Shown one piece after another: positions 36,866-45,435 of a stretch of 55,425 nt of DNA (position 1 is the first letter of the stretch; each line of letters starts with the position of its first letter). Below the pieces are notes generated by a model. That model was given only the letters and a program-made list of their open reading frames with translations, ran no database searches and had not been told where the DNA came from. The translations under genes and the position numbers were made by a program. Source of the DNA: Bacteroidota bacterium (GTDB lineage: Bacteria; Bacteroidota; Ignavibacteria; Kryptoniales; JAKASW01); assembly GCA_023381615.1 (NCBI GenBank), contig JAMCQL010000017.1, forward strand, positions 1 to 55,425, written 5' to 3'.

Positions 36866-37393
36866 ATGGAAAAGAATTTGCTTCCGTACTACGACGGCTG
36901 TTTTGCGTGCAGCCAGACAAACCCTTCTGGTCCCCAACAACGTTTCTCGGTGAAGGATGGCAAGGTCTTTTCGACATTCAAGCCCTCAAAGGAATTTCAG
37001 GGTTACGAGAATTTTGTGCACGGCGGCATTTTCTCCACTATCCTTGATGAATCAATGGGCTGGGCGGCTACTTTCAGATTTCACAAATTCTGTAAAACAG
37101 TGAAGCTGGAAATAAGATTTCTAAAAGAAACGCCACTCGGAAAGACCTATACGATTGAATCCGAATTCGTAAAAGAAATGCGCGGCTTCTGGGAGGCAAG
37201 CGGAAAAGTTTACGATGACGAAGGAACTATTTACGTTCGCGGAGTTGGCTTATATTATCCGTTGCCTTACGATTTCACACGCTGGGCAAAAGATTATCTT
37301 ACTTACGACGAACAGACAATCCGAATTTTCGATGTATCCGAAGGACCTCGCCAAGGCGAGTCGCCTTTGGAGATTGATGGAGAGAAAAAATGA
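36866..37393 (+). CDS. PaaI-type hotdog thioesterase
   Basis: About 175 aa. The hotdog fold core is seen in ENFVHGGIFSTILDESMGWAA, with the usual HGG..D/E motif, followed by VKLEIRFLKETPLG and YTIESEFVKEM. It likely hydrolyses acyl-CoA. The last 20 residues (SEGPRQGESPLEIDGEKK region) are encoded by a 35-bp family B element, so the natural C-terminus has been replaced. The stop overlaps the ferredoxin ATG (ATGA). Start ATG 36866; GTG 36863 also possible. Confidence 0.82.
   Translation: MEKNLLPYYDGCFACSQTNPSGPQQRFSVKDGKVFSTFKPSKEFQGYENFVHGGIFSTILDESMGWAATFRFHKFCKTVKLEIRFLKETPLGKTYTIESEFVKEMRGFWEASGKVYDDEGTIYVRGVGLYYPLPYDFTRWAKDYLTYDEQTIRIFDVSEGPRQGESPLEIDGEKK
37337..37371. repeat. Family B palindromic element, 35 bp, at the end of the thioesterase gene
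   Basis: TCCGAAGGACCTCGCC followed by AAGGCGAGTCGCCTTTGGA. It is in frame at its start (S-E-G). Because 35 is not a multiple of three, it also shifts what follows and so sets the C-terminus. Confidence 0.78.
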
Positions 37394-37590
37394 TTGAAAT
37401 ACACGAAGACAAATGCGATCTCTGCGGCTGCTGCGTCGGCGTATGTCCGGAAAATTGCATCGACCTGACAGAAAACCGCATCTCTATAGAGCATGAGATC
37501 TGTACCAACTGCAGAAAATGCGAATGGGCTTGCCCGTTCGAAGTTTTCGAATTCAAAAATGAAAAAGTGAGACTGAAGGCGGCGGTATGA
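37390..37590 (+). CDS. 2[4Fe-4S] ferredoxin
   Basis: 66 aa. Two cluster motifs: C9xxC12xxC15xxxC19P (CDLCGCCVGVCP) and CTNCRKCEWACPF. Overlaps the thioesterase stop and the flavoprotein ATG by 4 bases each, so it is coupled to both. It is the probable electron donor of the flavoprotein encoded next. Confidence 0.92.
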   Translation: MIEIHEDKCDLCGCCVGVCPENCIDLTENRISIEHEICTNCRKCEWACPFEVFEFKNEKVRLKAAV

Positions 37591-38750
37591 AAGATTCTTA
37601 TGATGTAATTGTTGTCGGGGGAGGTCCGGCTGGTTCCACCGCCGCAAAATACGCCGCGATGGGAGGCGCAAAAGTTTTAGTCCTCGAGAAAGATCGGGAA
37701 ATCGGCGTGCCAGTCCGATGCGGCGAAGCCGTCGACCATGAAGGGCTTGTCCAGTTCATTCAGCCCCACAAGAAATTTGTGGCAGCCGAAATCAGGAACT
37801 TCAAGCTGATCGCTCCCGACAGCACAGTTGTCCAGCCGAACATCAAGGGTTTAGGTTACGTTCTCGATAGAAAATTTTTCGACTACGAGCTTGCGCGAAT
37901 TGCCGCAAATGAAGGAGCTGAAATTGCTACGAAGGTATATGTGGATGGCGTGATAAAGAATGACGGAAGCGTTACAGGAGTTTCTGTCCAATACCACGGC
38001 GACCGCCTCTTCTTAAAAAGCAAGATCGTGATCGGAGCCGACGGCGTTGAGTCGAGAGTCGGAAGATGGGCTGGAATAGACACAACAGTATCCATGCACG
38101 ACATGGAGTCCGCTGCACAAGTTACTGCCGCTAACGTCGACGTCGAAGAGGACACATGCTATTTCTATTTCGGAGAACGATACGCGCCGGGCGGATATCT
38201 GTGGGTTTTTCCTAAAGGAAACAAAACGGCAAACATAGGACTCGGAGTTGCCGCCGACCGGAGCAAACAAAAACACGCCTTGAAATTTCTCGACGAGTTT
38301 ATGGCGGAAAGATTTCCTCAGGCGTCAGTCCTCACAAAAATCGCCGGCGGCGTTCCGTGCGCTGAGACGCTTGAGAAAACAACGATGCCGGGCTTGATGT
38401 TAGTCGGAGATGCGGCGCATCAAGTAAATCCCGTCTCGGGCGGCGGAATAATCAGCGGAATGATCGCCGGAAAAATGGCGGGCAAAGTCGCTGCCGATAT
38501 TGTGAAGCAAAATGATATGAGCCTGATCGGAAAATATGAAAAGGAATGGCAGGACTCGCTCGGGGCGCGGCATCACAGGTATTACAAAATCAAAAAAGTC
38601 ATCTACAAGTTTCGAGACAACGATCTTGATTCGATCGCTCACGAAATCTCAAAGCTCCCTCAGAAACAGCAGACTCTCGGAAACATATTCAAGCAAGCGG
38701 TGATAAAACATCCGACGCTAATTCTTGACGTGATGAAACTTTTCTTCTAA
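37587..38750 (+). CDS. Geranylgeranyl-reductase family flavoprotein
   Basis: A 387-aa FAD-dependent oxidoreductase. N-terminal Rossmann motif VVGGGPAGSTAAKYAA; the conserved PVRCGEAVDHEGL region; KIVIGADGVESRVGRWAG; and the second FAD motif GLMLVGDAAHQVNPVSGGGI. This subfamily reduces isoprenoid double bonds in lipids, quinones or chlorophyll tails. With the adjacent ferredoxin it may saturate menaquinone or polyprenyl chains; the actual substrate is unknown. Coupled on both sides. Confidence 0.88.
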   Translation: MKDSYDVIVVGGGPAGSTAAKYAAMGGAKVLVLEKDREIGVPVRCGEAVDHEGLVQFIQPHKKFVAAEIRNFKLIAPDSTVVQPNIKGLGYVLDRKFFDYELARIAANEGAEIATKVYVDGVIKNDGSVTGVSVQYHGDRLFLKSKIVIGADGVESRVGRWAGIDTTVSMHDMESAAQVTAANVDVEEDTCYFYFGERYAPGGYLWVFPKGNKTANIGLGVAADRSKQKHALKFLDEFMAERFPQASVLTKIAGGVPCAETLEKTTMPGLMLVGDAAHQVNPVSGGGIISGMIAGKMAGKVAADIVKQNDMSLIGKYEKEWQDSLGARHHRYYKIKKVIYKFRDNDLDSIAHEISKLPQKQQTLGNIFKQAVIKHPTLILDVMKLFF

Positions 38751-40162
38751 TGAATATCAATGTCATCGTTAATGCCGGTGAAAAAGTAAAACAGAAAGTA
38801 AAGTACGGATTTACTCTTCTGTTCCAACCGCTCCGCGTTCAAGTCGTTTTCTCAGAGACGGTACAGACTGACAGTATAAACATCCTTTACGGTAACGAAC
38901 TCCCTGCAAATACGGGAAAGATTTTCATTGTCAGACCGTCGGTGGAACTGGAACAATGTGTTGCGGAATCGAGACTGCCGGAATTAGGAGGCATCGAGTG
39001 GATAGGTTTCAGAGGCAAGAAATTGCCCAAACTGTTCCCAATTTCAGGTTTTGGCAGCAAATCACAGCTAGATTTCGACATAGCCGCGGCGACGTTCACG
39101 CTTGCTTCCAACTTTCAGGATTTGATCAGCTTAGAGAGAGATGAGTTCGACAGACTGCGCGCAATGGACTCCCTACAGGATCGCCTCGGCGTTTTGAATT
39201 TCCCTGTCGTGAATTACTACTCCCTGTTTTTGAAAGAAAAGCTCGAAAGTTTTTTCAACGTTGTAATTGATTTGAAAGAATATGACAATGCAAAATGCGG
39301 ATTGGCGCTGACTCATGACGTTGACTATACAAGCTCTCTCAATTTTAAAATCATAAAGCGCGAAATCTTCGGCCATGCAATTCTCAACAGGCAAGGACTC
39401 GGCCCAAATGAGCGAGCTGAGAAACTAATGTTTCCTCTTCTTGCACTATTAGGCTACGATCCGCCGAAAAGCGGGCTAACTTTTTTGCGGGGCGTTGAAC
39501 TGCAGAACGGACTCAAGTCAACGTTCTTTTTGAAGACAGGCGCGACCGGCAAAGAAGATGTCAATTACAATTTCCACTCCGGCAGAATAAGAAGTTTTTA
39601 TAAGTCGCTTGCCGATTCCGGCTTCGAAATTGGAATCCATCCGAGCATGAAAACCTACATCGACGTCAACGAGTTCGTCAGGGAGAAGACGCGGCTCGAA
39701 AATTTGCTTGGGAAGAAAGTCAGCTCAGTCAGACAACATTATTTGAAATTCACCGCGGGCAAAACTGTCAGCATCTGGGAAAGAGCCAACATGAAATATG
39801 ATTCGACACTCGGTTTCTCCAGGAAAGTTGGTTTCCGGAACAGCGTCGCCTTCCCCTTCCCCCTTTACAACTTCGAACAAGACCGCGTTTCACCTGTGAT
39901 TGAGTTGCCGCTAATGCTGATGGACGGCACGATTGCAGACGACAAAAGGCTCACCACCGAACAGGCTTTTGAGAAGATGAAAGAGTTGATTCGTGAGACC
40001 AAGGAATCTCACGGCGCGGCGGCCATTCTCTTTCACAATTCAATTGCCGATCCGGTAGACTTCCCCGGTTACAAAAAAATCTACGAGCACCTCCTGACCG
40101 AAGCAAAGAGCAGCGGCTTTTCGGTAGGCACACTTGAGGGGATCATAGAAAACTTCCAGTGA
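38750..40162 (+). CDS. Polysaccharide-deacetylase-like protein
   Basis: 470 aa. The N-terminal part (1-170) is of the DUF7033-type domain found before NodB-like domains. The C-terminal part has NodB features: LALTHDVDY (metal-binding Asp/His), STFFLKTGATGKED, FEIGIHPSMKTYID, VSSVRQHYLKF, and HGAAAILFHNSI near the end. It may act on a surface glycan. One-base overlap with the preceding stop/start, 4-base overlap with the next gene. Confidence 0.8.
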   Translation: MNINVIVNAGEKVKQKVKYGFTLLFQPLRVQVVFSETVQTDSINILYGNELPANTGKIFIVRPSVELEQCVAESRLPELGGIEWIGFRGKKLPKLFPISGFGSKSQLDFDIAAATFTLASNFQDLISLERDEFDRLRAMDSLQDRLGVLNFPVVNYYSLFLKEKLESFFNVVIDLKEYDNAKCGLALTHDVDYTSSLNFKIIKREIFGHAILNRQGLGPNERAEKLMFPLLALLGYDPPKSGLTFLRGVELQNGLKSTFFLKTGATGKEDVNYNFHSGRIRSFYKSLADSGFEIGIHPSMKTYIDVNEFVREKTRLENLLGKKVSSVRQHYLKFTAGKTVSIWERANMKYDSTLGFSRKVGFRNSVAFPFPLYNFEQDRVSPVIELPLMLMDGTIADDKRLTTEQAFEKMKELIRETKESHGAAAILFHNSIADPVDFPGYKKIYEHLLTEAKSSGFSVGTLEGIIENFQ

Positions 40163-41037
40163 ATCCCTACATCGTTCTAGTCTTTCAAATTCTACTTTCC
40201 AGCGGGACTTACATAATTGCAAACGCTGCCACTCAGACAATTCCCCCGGCTAATCTAACATTCCTGAGGACGCTGATCTCGGGTGTTGTTTATGTGCTTT
40301 ATATGATTTATGCCGGAATGCCGTTCAAGTACAAGGGGCGTGAACTAACGCTTCTTCTGGTACTAGGATTTCTGGCTGTGCCGATAAATCAGTTCGCGTT
40401 TCTCTACGGAATAAAGTTTACAACTGCTACCGAAGCCGCGCTACTTTACGCGACCACTCCGGTTCTTGTCCTCCTGGTGTCGAGAGCTTACTTAAAAGAG
40501 AAAATAACACCCTCTAAGATCATCGGGACGGTATTGGCATTTTCAGGCGTAGCCGTCATTGTCCTTGAAAAAGGAGCTCATATCGGCATTTCGCATCTCA
40601 AGGGAGATTTCTTCGTCTTTATGGCAGTAATATCATGGACTCTTTACACGACACTCGGAAGGAAGCTGGTGCTTGGACATGGAGTTCTCAACACCACTAT
40701 ATTTACCGCGCTAATCGGATCGCTGATGTTCGCGCCCATTGGAATCTGGTCTTCGATCGGATACGGGTATTTATCGCTTTCAGGAGGACAGTGGATGGAA
40801 GTATTCTACCTTGCGCTCGGTACGTCTATAGCAGGATATGTTCTCTGGTATTTTGCTCTAAGCAAGATCGAGGCAAGCAAGGTCGCTGTCTTCACCAACG
40901 GTCAGCCGGTAACAACCGCCATTCTCGCTTACATTTTCTTGGGACAGGGAATCTCGTTAACGTTTGCGTTGGGGGCGCTAGTTACTATCGGAGGTGTGGT
41001 TATTACGCAACTCGATGTGCAAAGAAAACGGGTATAA
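40159..41037 (+). CDS. EamA/DMT-family transporter
   Basis: 292 aa beginning at GTG 40159, which overlaps the stop of the previous gene. Ten hydrophobic segments in two EamA repeats: FLAVPINQFAFLYGIKFTTATEAALLYATTPVLV, and in the second half GTSIAGYVLWYFALSKIEASKVAVF, then AILAYIFLGQGISLTFALGALVTIGGV. Substrate is unknown (amino acids, nucleotide sugars and metabolites are all known for the family). Last gene of the five-gene operon. Confidence 0.88.
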   Translation: MNPYIVLVFQILLSSGTYIIANAATQTIPPANLTFLRTLISGVVYVLYMIYAGMPFKYKGRELTLLLVLGFLAVPINQFAFLYGIKFTTATEAALLYATTPVLVLLVSRAYLKEKITPSKIIGTVLAFSGVAVIVLEKGAHIGISHLKGDFFVFMAVISWTLYTTLGRKLVLGHGVLNTTIFTALIGSLMFAPIGIWSSIGYGYLSLSGGQWMEVFYLALGTSIAGYVLWYFALSKIEASKVAVFTNGQPVTTAILAYIFLGQGISLTFALGALVTIGGVVITQLDVQRKRV

Positions 41038-41267
41038 GAACAGCTATCCGGTTCACACCATCCAATCCAAACCCGCGTTCCTCAATTTCCCTCACGCTTA
41101 CTGATGTCTTCTTGAGTCGTTTATTAATCACCCTCAAGAGCGCATTTCCTCGAATTGCTGCCTAGTTGTCTAAACCATGATTTACTTGATTTCAAGATTA
41201 CCATGATTGTGATTACCTCTACCTCTTATCTATTAAATCCTGGTAATCCTTTAATCCGACGAATCAT

Positions 41268-41308
41268 GGTTCAGACGTTTTTTCCCCTCCACCGCTTTTA
41301 TCTCCTCC
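41268..41308. repeat. 40-bp direct repeat, left copy, beside the GxxExxY gene
   Basis: GGTTCAGACGTTTTTTCCCC, then TCCACCGCTTTTATCTCCTCC. It matches 41812-41851 with one T deleted and one change. A further GTCTGAACC at 41312-41320 makes a local inverted repeat. The DNA before it (41038-41267) has no gene; it contains a diffuse repeat of ACCATGATTTACTTGATT and TACCATGATTGTGATTACC. Confidence 0.7.
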
Positions 41309-41366
41309 ATTGTCTGAACCGCTGATTAACAGATGATGAATATGATAACGCTGATAAGGACGATGT

Positions 41367-41783
41367 TCATAATGGATGTTTGTGCTGCTTCGCTTGAAGT
41401 TTCAGCTCGTTGGTGAGCCTTCTGAATTCCAGCCGCTTCGCTCCGAAATTAATCAGAAGTCCGATTTCAAGACCATAAGCTTCCAGATAATTCAAGCACT
41501 GCGCAAGGTGAACATCCTCTAAACTCGTAAGCGCCTTCAACTCCACAAGGACTTTCCCATCAACCAAAAAGTCCGCTCTCCGTGTTCCGATTTCCTGGCC
41601 GTCATAGTGAATCGGGATTTCGACTTCACGGGCAAAATCGATCCCTGCATTGCTCAACTTAATCGCCAATGCCCTTTGATAAATCACTTCCTGAAATCCA
41701 TTGCCAAGCGTGTTGTGCACCTTCATGGCACACCCGATAATCTTCTCAGTGATTGCTGAATATTTATATTCTTTTTTTATCAT
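41367..41783 (-). CDS. GxxExxY family protein, second copy
   Basis: 138 aa. Motif GNGFQEVIYQRAL; core ADFLVDGKVLVELKALTSLEDVH; tail GLLINFGAKRLEFRR. About one-third identical by eye to 12120-12500, so it is not a recent duplicate. It is bracketed by the 40-bp direct repeats (41268-41308 and 41812-41851). Role unknown. Confidence 0.85.
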   Translation of the reverse strand: MIKKEYKYSAITEKIIGCAMKVHNTLGNGFQEVIYQRALAIKLSNAGIDFAREVEIPIHYDGQEIGTRRADFLVDGKVLVELKALTSLEDVHLAQCLNYLEAYGLEIGLLINFGAKRLEFRRLTNELKLQAKQHKHPL

Positions 41784-41811
41784 CCCTTATCATTTGATCA
41801 TGATTATCAGC

Positions 41812-41851
41812 GGTTCAGACGTTTTTCCCCTCCACCACTTTTATCTCCTCC
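41812..41851. repeat. 40-bp direct repeat, right copy
   Basis: Same sequence and orientation as 41268-41308. It overlaps the last codons and stop of the truncated restriction-enzyme gene, so the break in that gene coincides with the edge of this unit. Confidence 0.7.
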
Positions 41852-42197
41852 TCCCGTAACGCATGGCTTGGTAGAAGAAATCAGGATTCTCAAGTTGCCG
41901 GGCAGGTTTCTTAGCTTCGACGAAGAATTTCGGGTCGCGGAAATTCGGGGCAAGGAAAAACGCATAGTCGGCTCGCTGCTGTGTGCCGCTGCCCTGAACA
42001 CGATTCTCAATCCGGACTTCGTATTCGTGCGGGTTCTTCTGGCGCTCGTGGGTCACATCCCAGCCGAGTGCTGTGAAGAACTTGTCTATGAAGTCCTGAC
42101 GGACGTGAGACTCCTGGTAGGTTAGGGCGAGGTAATTACGTTCGTTTGTCCTGAAGTCTTCAACTAATTTCTTTACGGCTTCGAATGCTTGTTCCAC
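41841..42197 (-). pseudogene. Truncated Type IIG/Type I-like restriction-modification N-terminus
   Basis: 118 aa from GTG 42197. This is the N-terminal nuclease part of large restriction-modification enzymes: YLALTYQESHVRQDFIDKFF, ALGWDVTHERQKNPHEYEV, RADYAFFLAPNFRDPKFFVEAKKPARQLENP, with a D...ExK type catalytic site (DYAFF...VEAKKP). The normal protein continues for several hundred residues, including the methylase domain. Here it ends MRYGRRR-stop, exactly where the 40-bp repeat begins. The rest is missing. Confidence 0.8.
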
Positions 42198-42347
42198 TAC
42201 GTGCCTGATCGATTAATTGTTAGAAATTATCCATGATGGGCGGCAAATGCAAGCAGCAGTCGCCGTAAGCGTGCAATTAACGGTTGATTTTGGGATGCAA
42301 TTTTAGCGAGTTTTTGAGCTAGCCTTTAGAAGGCAGAGACACTCCTG

Positions 42348-42365
42348 TCCACAGGATCCTTCGGA
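42348..42365. repeat. Family A core, 18 bp, intergenic
   Basis: TCCACAGGATCCTTCGGA, identical to the in-gene copy at 42776-42793 read on the other strand. It is 23 bases past the stop of the alpha-amylase-family gene. Confidence 0.8.
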
Positions 42366-42388
42366 CAACTTCGAGGCTGGACCTGCCG

Positions 42389-44209
42389 TTAAGATACTTG
42401 ACTTACCAGCAACACTCCCCAACCCGGCCTGATTTCAATGTGCAGCACGCCCTTCTTAGCCGAGACGCTCTTTGAGCTGAGTACATCTTTGTAAGTCTTT
42501 ATATCTTTCCCGGAAGCAATATCCATCGTTTGCTTCGCATCCGACAAGTTAAATCCGACAATCGCGGTGTGCTTCCCGTACTTTCTCTCAAACACAAATA
42601 CTTTTTTCGAATCATCCGCAACAAGCGTTTTGTAACTGCCGACGGTCAATGCCGGATTAGACAAACGCTCGTGAACGAGCTTCTTGTAGTAATCGAAGAG
42701 ATCCCAGTTGAAAACGTTCTTGTCATCGGGCCTCTTGCAGCCGGGCACAGGACAACTCTTTTCGTCTTCATATTTTCCGAAGGATCCTGTGGACAAGTCG
42801 GGCCACAGCATCGGCTTTCTGTCATCGGGATCGTCGGCTCCCCACATTCCCGCTTCGTCTCCGTAGTAAATCATCGGCGCGCCGACGTAGGTCATCTGGA
42901 AAAGGACGATCAGCTTCTGCCGTTTGATCGCTGCCGCATCCGGCTTAGCAATGTCGTAATTGGGATTATTCCTCGGGCTGTCGCCTGAGTCATACGCGCG
43001 GTCCGGGTTGACGATCATCGAGGCAAGTCTGTCGGTATCGTGGCTGTCGATGAGATTCTGCATCACATAATCGATGTCTTTCGGATACAAATTCCGGATC
43101 GCCTCAAGAGTGGAATCAAATTGCGCGGGCGTAATCCCTAATTTCTTATTTATGAAAAATTTCACAACCGCTTTCGCAAACTCGTAGTTCATCACTGCGT
43201 CGAATTCGTCGCCTTGCAGCCACGGCGAAGCGTTGTCCCAGATTTCGCCGACAATGTACGCGTTCGGATTTATACCTTTGACAAGTTTGCGCCAATCTTT
43301 CCAGAAAGGATGCGGAATCTCGTTCGGGACGTCCAATCTCCAGCCGTCAACTCCATCTTTCGGATTGCCGTTGGGTTCCATCCAGCGTTTGGTTATATCC
43401 ATGATGTATTCATAAGGACCGTGCACCAAGCCTGTAACCGAATCTTTTCTGAAAATTGGAAGCGATTTGTTTCCCCACCATCCTGCATAATCGAATGTCG
43501 AGCCCTTGGCAGAGTCGTTTCCCGGGGACGGGATCTCCGACCAGCTCTTAATCACGAACCAGTTTTTGTATTTCGACTTCTGTTGATTCTTTTCCACATC
43601 TTTGAAAGCCCAGAAATCCGTGCCGACATGGTTGAAGACGCCATCTATAATTACCTTCATTCCCATCTCGTGAGCTTTCTTCACAAGCTTCAAAAACTCC
43701 TTGTCGGCTGAAGTCCATTTCCACGTCGAAGGATCCGCCGGATTTTCTTCCGACATCATTTTCAGATCGCCTTTCGGATCAGGTCCGAAGTTATGGTCGA
43801 TATGAACATAGCTCGCAGTGTTGTACTTATGAAGTGACGGTGACTCGAAGACAGGATTAAAATAGATGGCGTTGATTCCAAGTTTCTTCAGATACGGAAG
43901 TTCATCTACGACGCCTTCCAGATCACCGCCATATCTCCTGTCGAAAACGACATCATAAAAATTATCGGAATACTTCTTTTCCCATGGCTGGAGCTTGTAC
44001 CAATCGCTCGTCCACGGCGAGACATGCCACTCGCGGTGATACACTTCAGCATCCTTCGCAGTCGGGTCATTGTTTGAATCGCCGTTGCGGAAACGCTCAG
44101 GGAAAATTTGATACCATACTGCTTTCTTAGCCCACTCAGGCACTTTGATTTGTGCCTCTGCCGTCGCAAGGCACACCACGGCGACGACAAAAAATGCAAA
44201 CCATTTCAT
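42389..44209 (-). CDS. Secreted glycoside hydrolase family 13 (alpha-amylase/neopullulanase type)
   Basis: 606 aa. Signal peptide MKWFAFFVVAVVCLATAEAQ. TIM-barrel with GH13 conserved regions: region I DGVFNHVG, nucleophile Asp293 (GWRLDVPNE), acid Glu322 (VGEIWDNA) and Asp391 (LIDSHDTDR). It resembles cyclomaltodextrinase/neopullulanase-type enzymes (KKAVWYQIFPERFRNGD). Residues 473-478 (STGSFG) are an 18-bp family A core set between WPDL and KYEDEK. It is periplasmic or exported, acting on alpha-glucans. It lies 32 bases after kamA, though it may be only a read-through neighbour. Confidence 0.92.
   Translation of the reverse strand: MKWFAFFVVAVVCLATAEAQIKVPEWAKKAVWYQIFPERFRNGDSNNDPTAKDAEVYHREWHVSPWTSDWYKLQPWEKKYSDNFYDVVFDRRYGGDLEGVVDELPYLKKLGINAIYFNPVFESPSLHKYNTASYVHIDHNFGPDPKGDLKMMSEENPADPSTWKWTSADKEFLKLVKKAHEMGMKVIIDGVFNHVGTDFWAFKDVEKNQQKSKYKNWFVIKSWSEIPSPGNDSAKGSTFDYAGWWGNKSLPIFRKDSVTGLVHGPYEYIMDITKRWMEPNGNPKDGVDGWRLDVPNEIPHPFWKDWRKLVKGINPNAYIVGEIWDNASPWLQGDEFDAVMNYEFAKAVVKFFINKKLGITPAQFDSTLEAIRNLYPKDIDYVMQNLIDSHDTDRLASMIVNPDRAYDSGDSPRNNPNYDIAKPDAAAIKRQKLIVLFQMTYVGAPMIYYGDEAGMWGADDPDDRKPMLWPDLSTGSFGKYEDEKSCPVPGCKRPDDKNVFNWDLFDYYKKLVHERLSNPALTVGSYKTLVADDSKKVFVFERKYGKHTAIVGFNLSDAKQTMDIASGKDIKTYKDVLSSKSVSAKKGVLHIEIRPGWGVLLVSQVS
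42776..42793. repeat. Family A core, 18 bp, inside the GH13 gene
   Basis: Coding strand TCCACAGGATCCTTCGGA, codons 473-478, in frame. Related enzymes read directly from WPDL into an acidic loop at this position. Confidence 0.85.
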
Positions 44210-44241
44210 TTGTGAATCCTTTTAGATGGCTCAGAAGGCGA

Positions 44242-45432
44242 TTACTCTTCAGCCGGTTTTTCTACTTTTACTTTTGCTCTTATGTTATTGCGCGTTTTCG
44301 GCTTTGAAATTCTTCGCTTTCGTTCTCTGATGACGACCGGCGACTTTCTCAGGAATTTAGAATCGGCATCAAGAGGAACAGACTTCGGGTCTTCTTTCAC
44401 CTCTTCATATTCAAAGACTTCGTACTTGTAATTGCGAAGCACGATCTTCTCGTCGTCATGGTACAGAACATATTGTGGAAGAATCGGGATCTTTCCGCCT
44501 CCGCCGGGAGCATCGATCACAAAATACGGGACCGCAAGTCCGGATGTATGGCCGCGCAGCTTATCCATGATTTCCAATCCAACGCGAATTGGAGTCCGGA
44601 AATGGTTCGTGCTTTTAACCATGTCTGCCTGATAAATGTAATAAGGCTTCACTCTCATCATGAGCAGCTTACGATTCAATTCTTTCACCACTTCAGCATC
44701 ATCGTTGACGCCTTTCATTAGAACCATCTGGTTCCCAACCGGACAACCTGCATCAGCGAGCATTTCGCAAGCTTTTTTTGCTTCGGGCGTAGCTTCCCAT
44801 GGATGGTTAAAATGAGTGCTGATATAAACCGGATGGTATTTCTTAATCATTTCGCAAAGCTCCGGCGTAATTCTCTGAGGAAGTACGACCGGCATCTTTG
44901 TATGAACGCGAATTATTTCGACATGAGGAATCTCTCGGAGTCCCTTCAGCACCTTCTCCAACATGAAGTCCGTCAGCATTAGAGGATCGCCGCCTGAGAC
45001 GATAACGTCCCTAACCTCAGGATGAGCCTTGATATAGTCCAAACCATCCTGAATGTACCTCATGCTAATCTTGCTGGAATCGCTGACCTTTCTCTTCCTT
45101 GTGCAGAATCGGCAGTACATAGAGCACTGGCTCGTTACAAGGAAAAGCACTCTGTCTGGGTAACGGTGTGTAATGCTTGGAACCGGGCTATCGCCATCCT
45201 CATTTAGCGGATCCTCGGGAAGTCCGTCTTCTTCGAGTTCCCTTGCATCGGGAATGCTCTGAAGCCAGATCGGATCACCGGGATAACGAATGAGGTTTAA
45301 ATAGTACGGGTTTATTCTGATGTGGAAAAGGCTGTTGAGCCTTTCGGCAGTCTCTTTATCAAAATTAAAACGTTTGACCAGGTCATCAGCACTGTCAATA
45401 CTCTGCCTCAGCATCTGCTGCCACAGTTCCAT
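44242..45432 (-). CDS. kamA: Lysine 2,3-aminomutase family radical SAM enzyme
   Basis: 396 aa. The radical-SAM cluster ligands are Cys103, Cys107 and Cys110 (CSMYCRFCTRKRKV). The PLP lysine is Lys314 (DAPGGGGKIPILP). SGGDPLML and HFNHPWE are further family motifs. It converts L-lysine to L-beta-lysine in characterised members; some homologues instead act on EF-P or glutamate. The C-terminus carries an unusual basic tail (RKRRISKPKTRNNIRAKVKV). The GNAT gene ends 3 bases before it, and two ATP-grasp genes stand upstream, which argues for use in a small biosynthetic pathway. Confidence 0.88.
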   Translation of the reverse strand: MELWQQMLRQSIDSADDLVKRFNFDKETAERLNSLFHIRINPYYLNLIRYPGDPIWLQSIPDARELEEDGLPEDPLNEDGDSPVPSITHRYPDRVLFLVTSQCSMYCRFCTRKRKVSDSSKISMRYIQDGLDYIKAHPEVRDVIVSGGDPLMLTDFMLEKVLKGLREIPHVEIIRVHTKMPVVLPQRITPELCEMIKKYHPVYISTHFNHPWEATPEAKKACEMLADAGCPVGNQMVLMKGVNDDAEVVKELNRKLLMMRVKPYYIYQADMVKSTNHFRTPIRVGLEIMDKLRGHTSGLAVPYFVIDAPGGGGKIPILPQYVLYHDDEKIVLRNYKYEVFEYEEVKEDPKSVPLDADSKFLRKSPVVIRERKRRISKPKTRNNIRAKVKVEKPAEE

Positions 45433-45435
45433 AAA

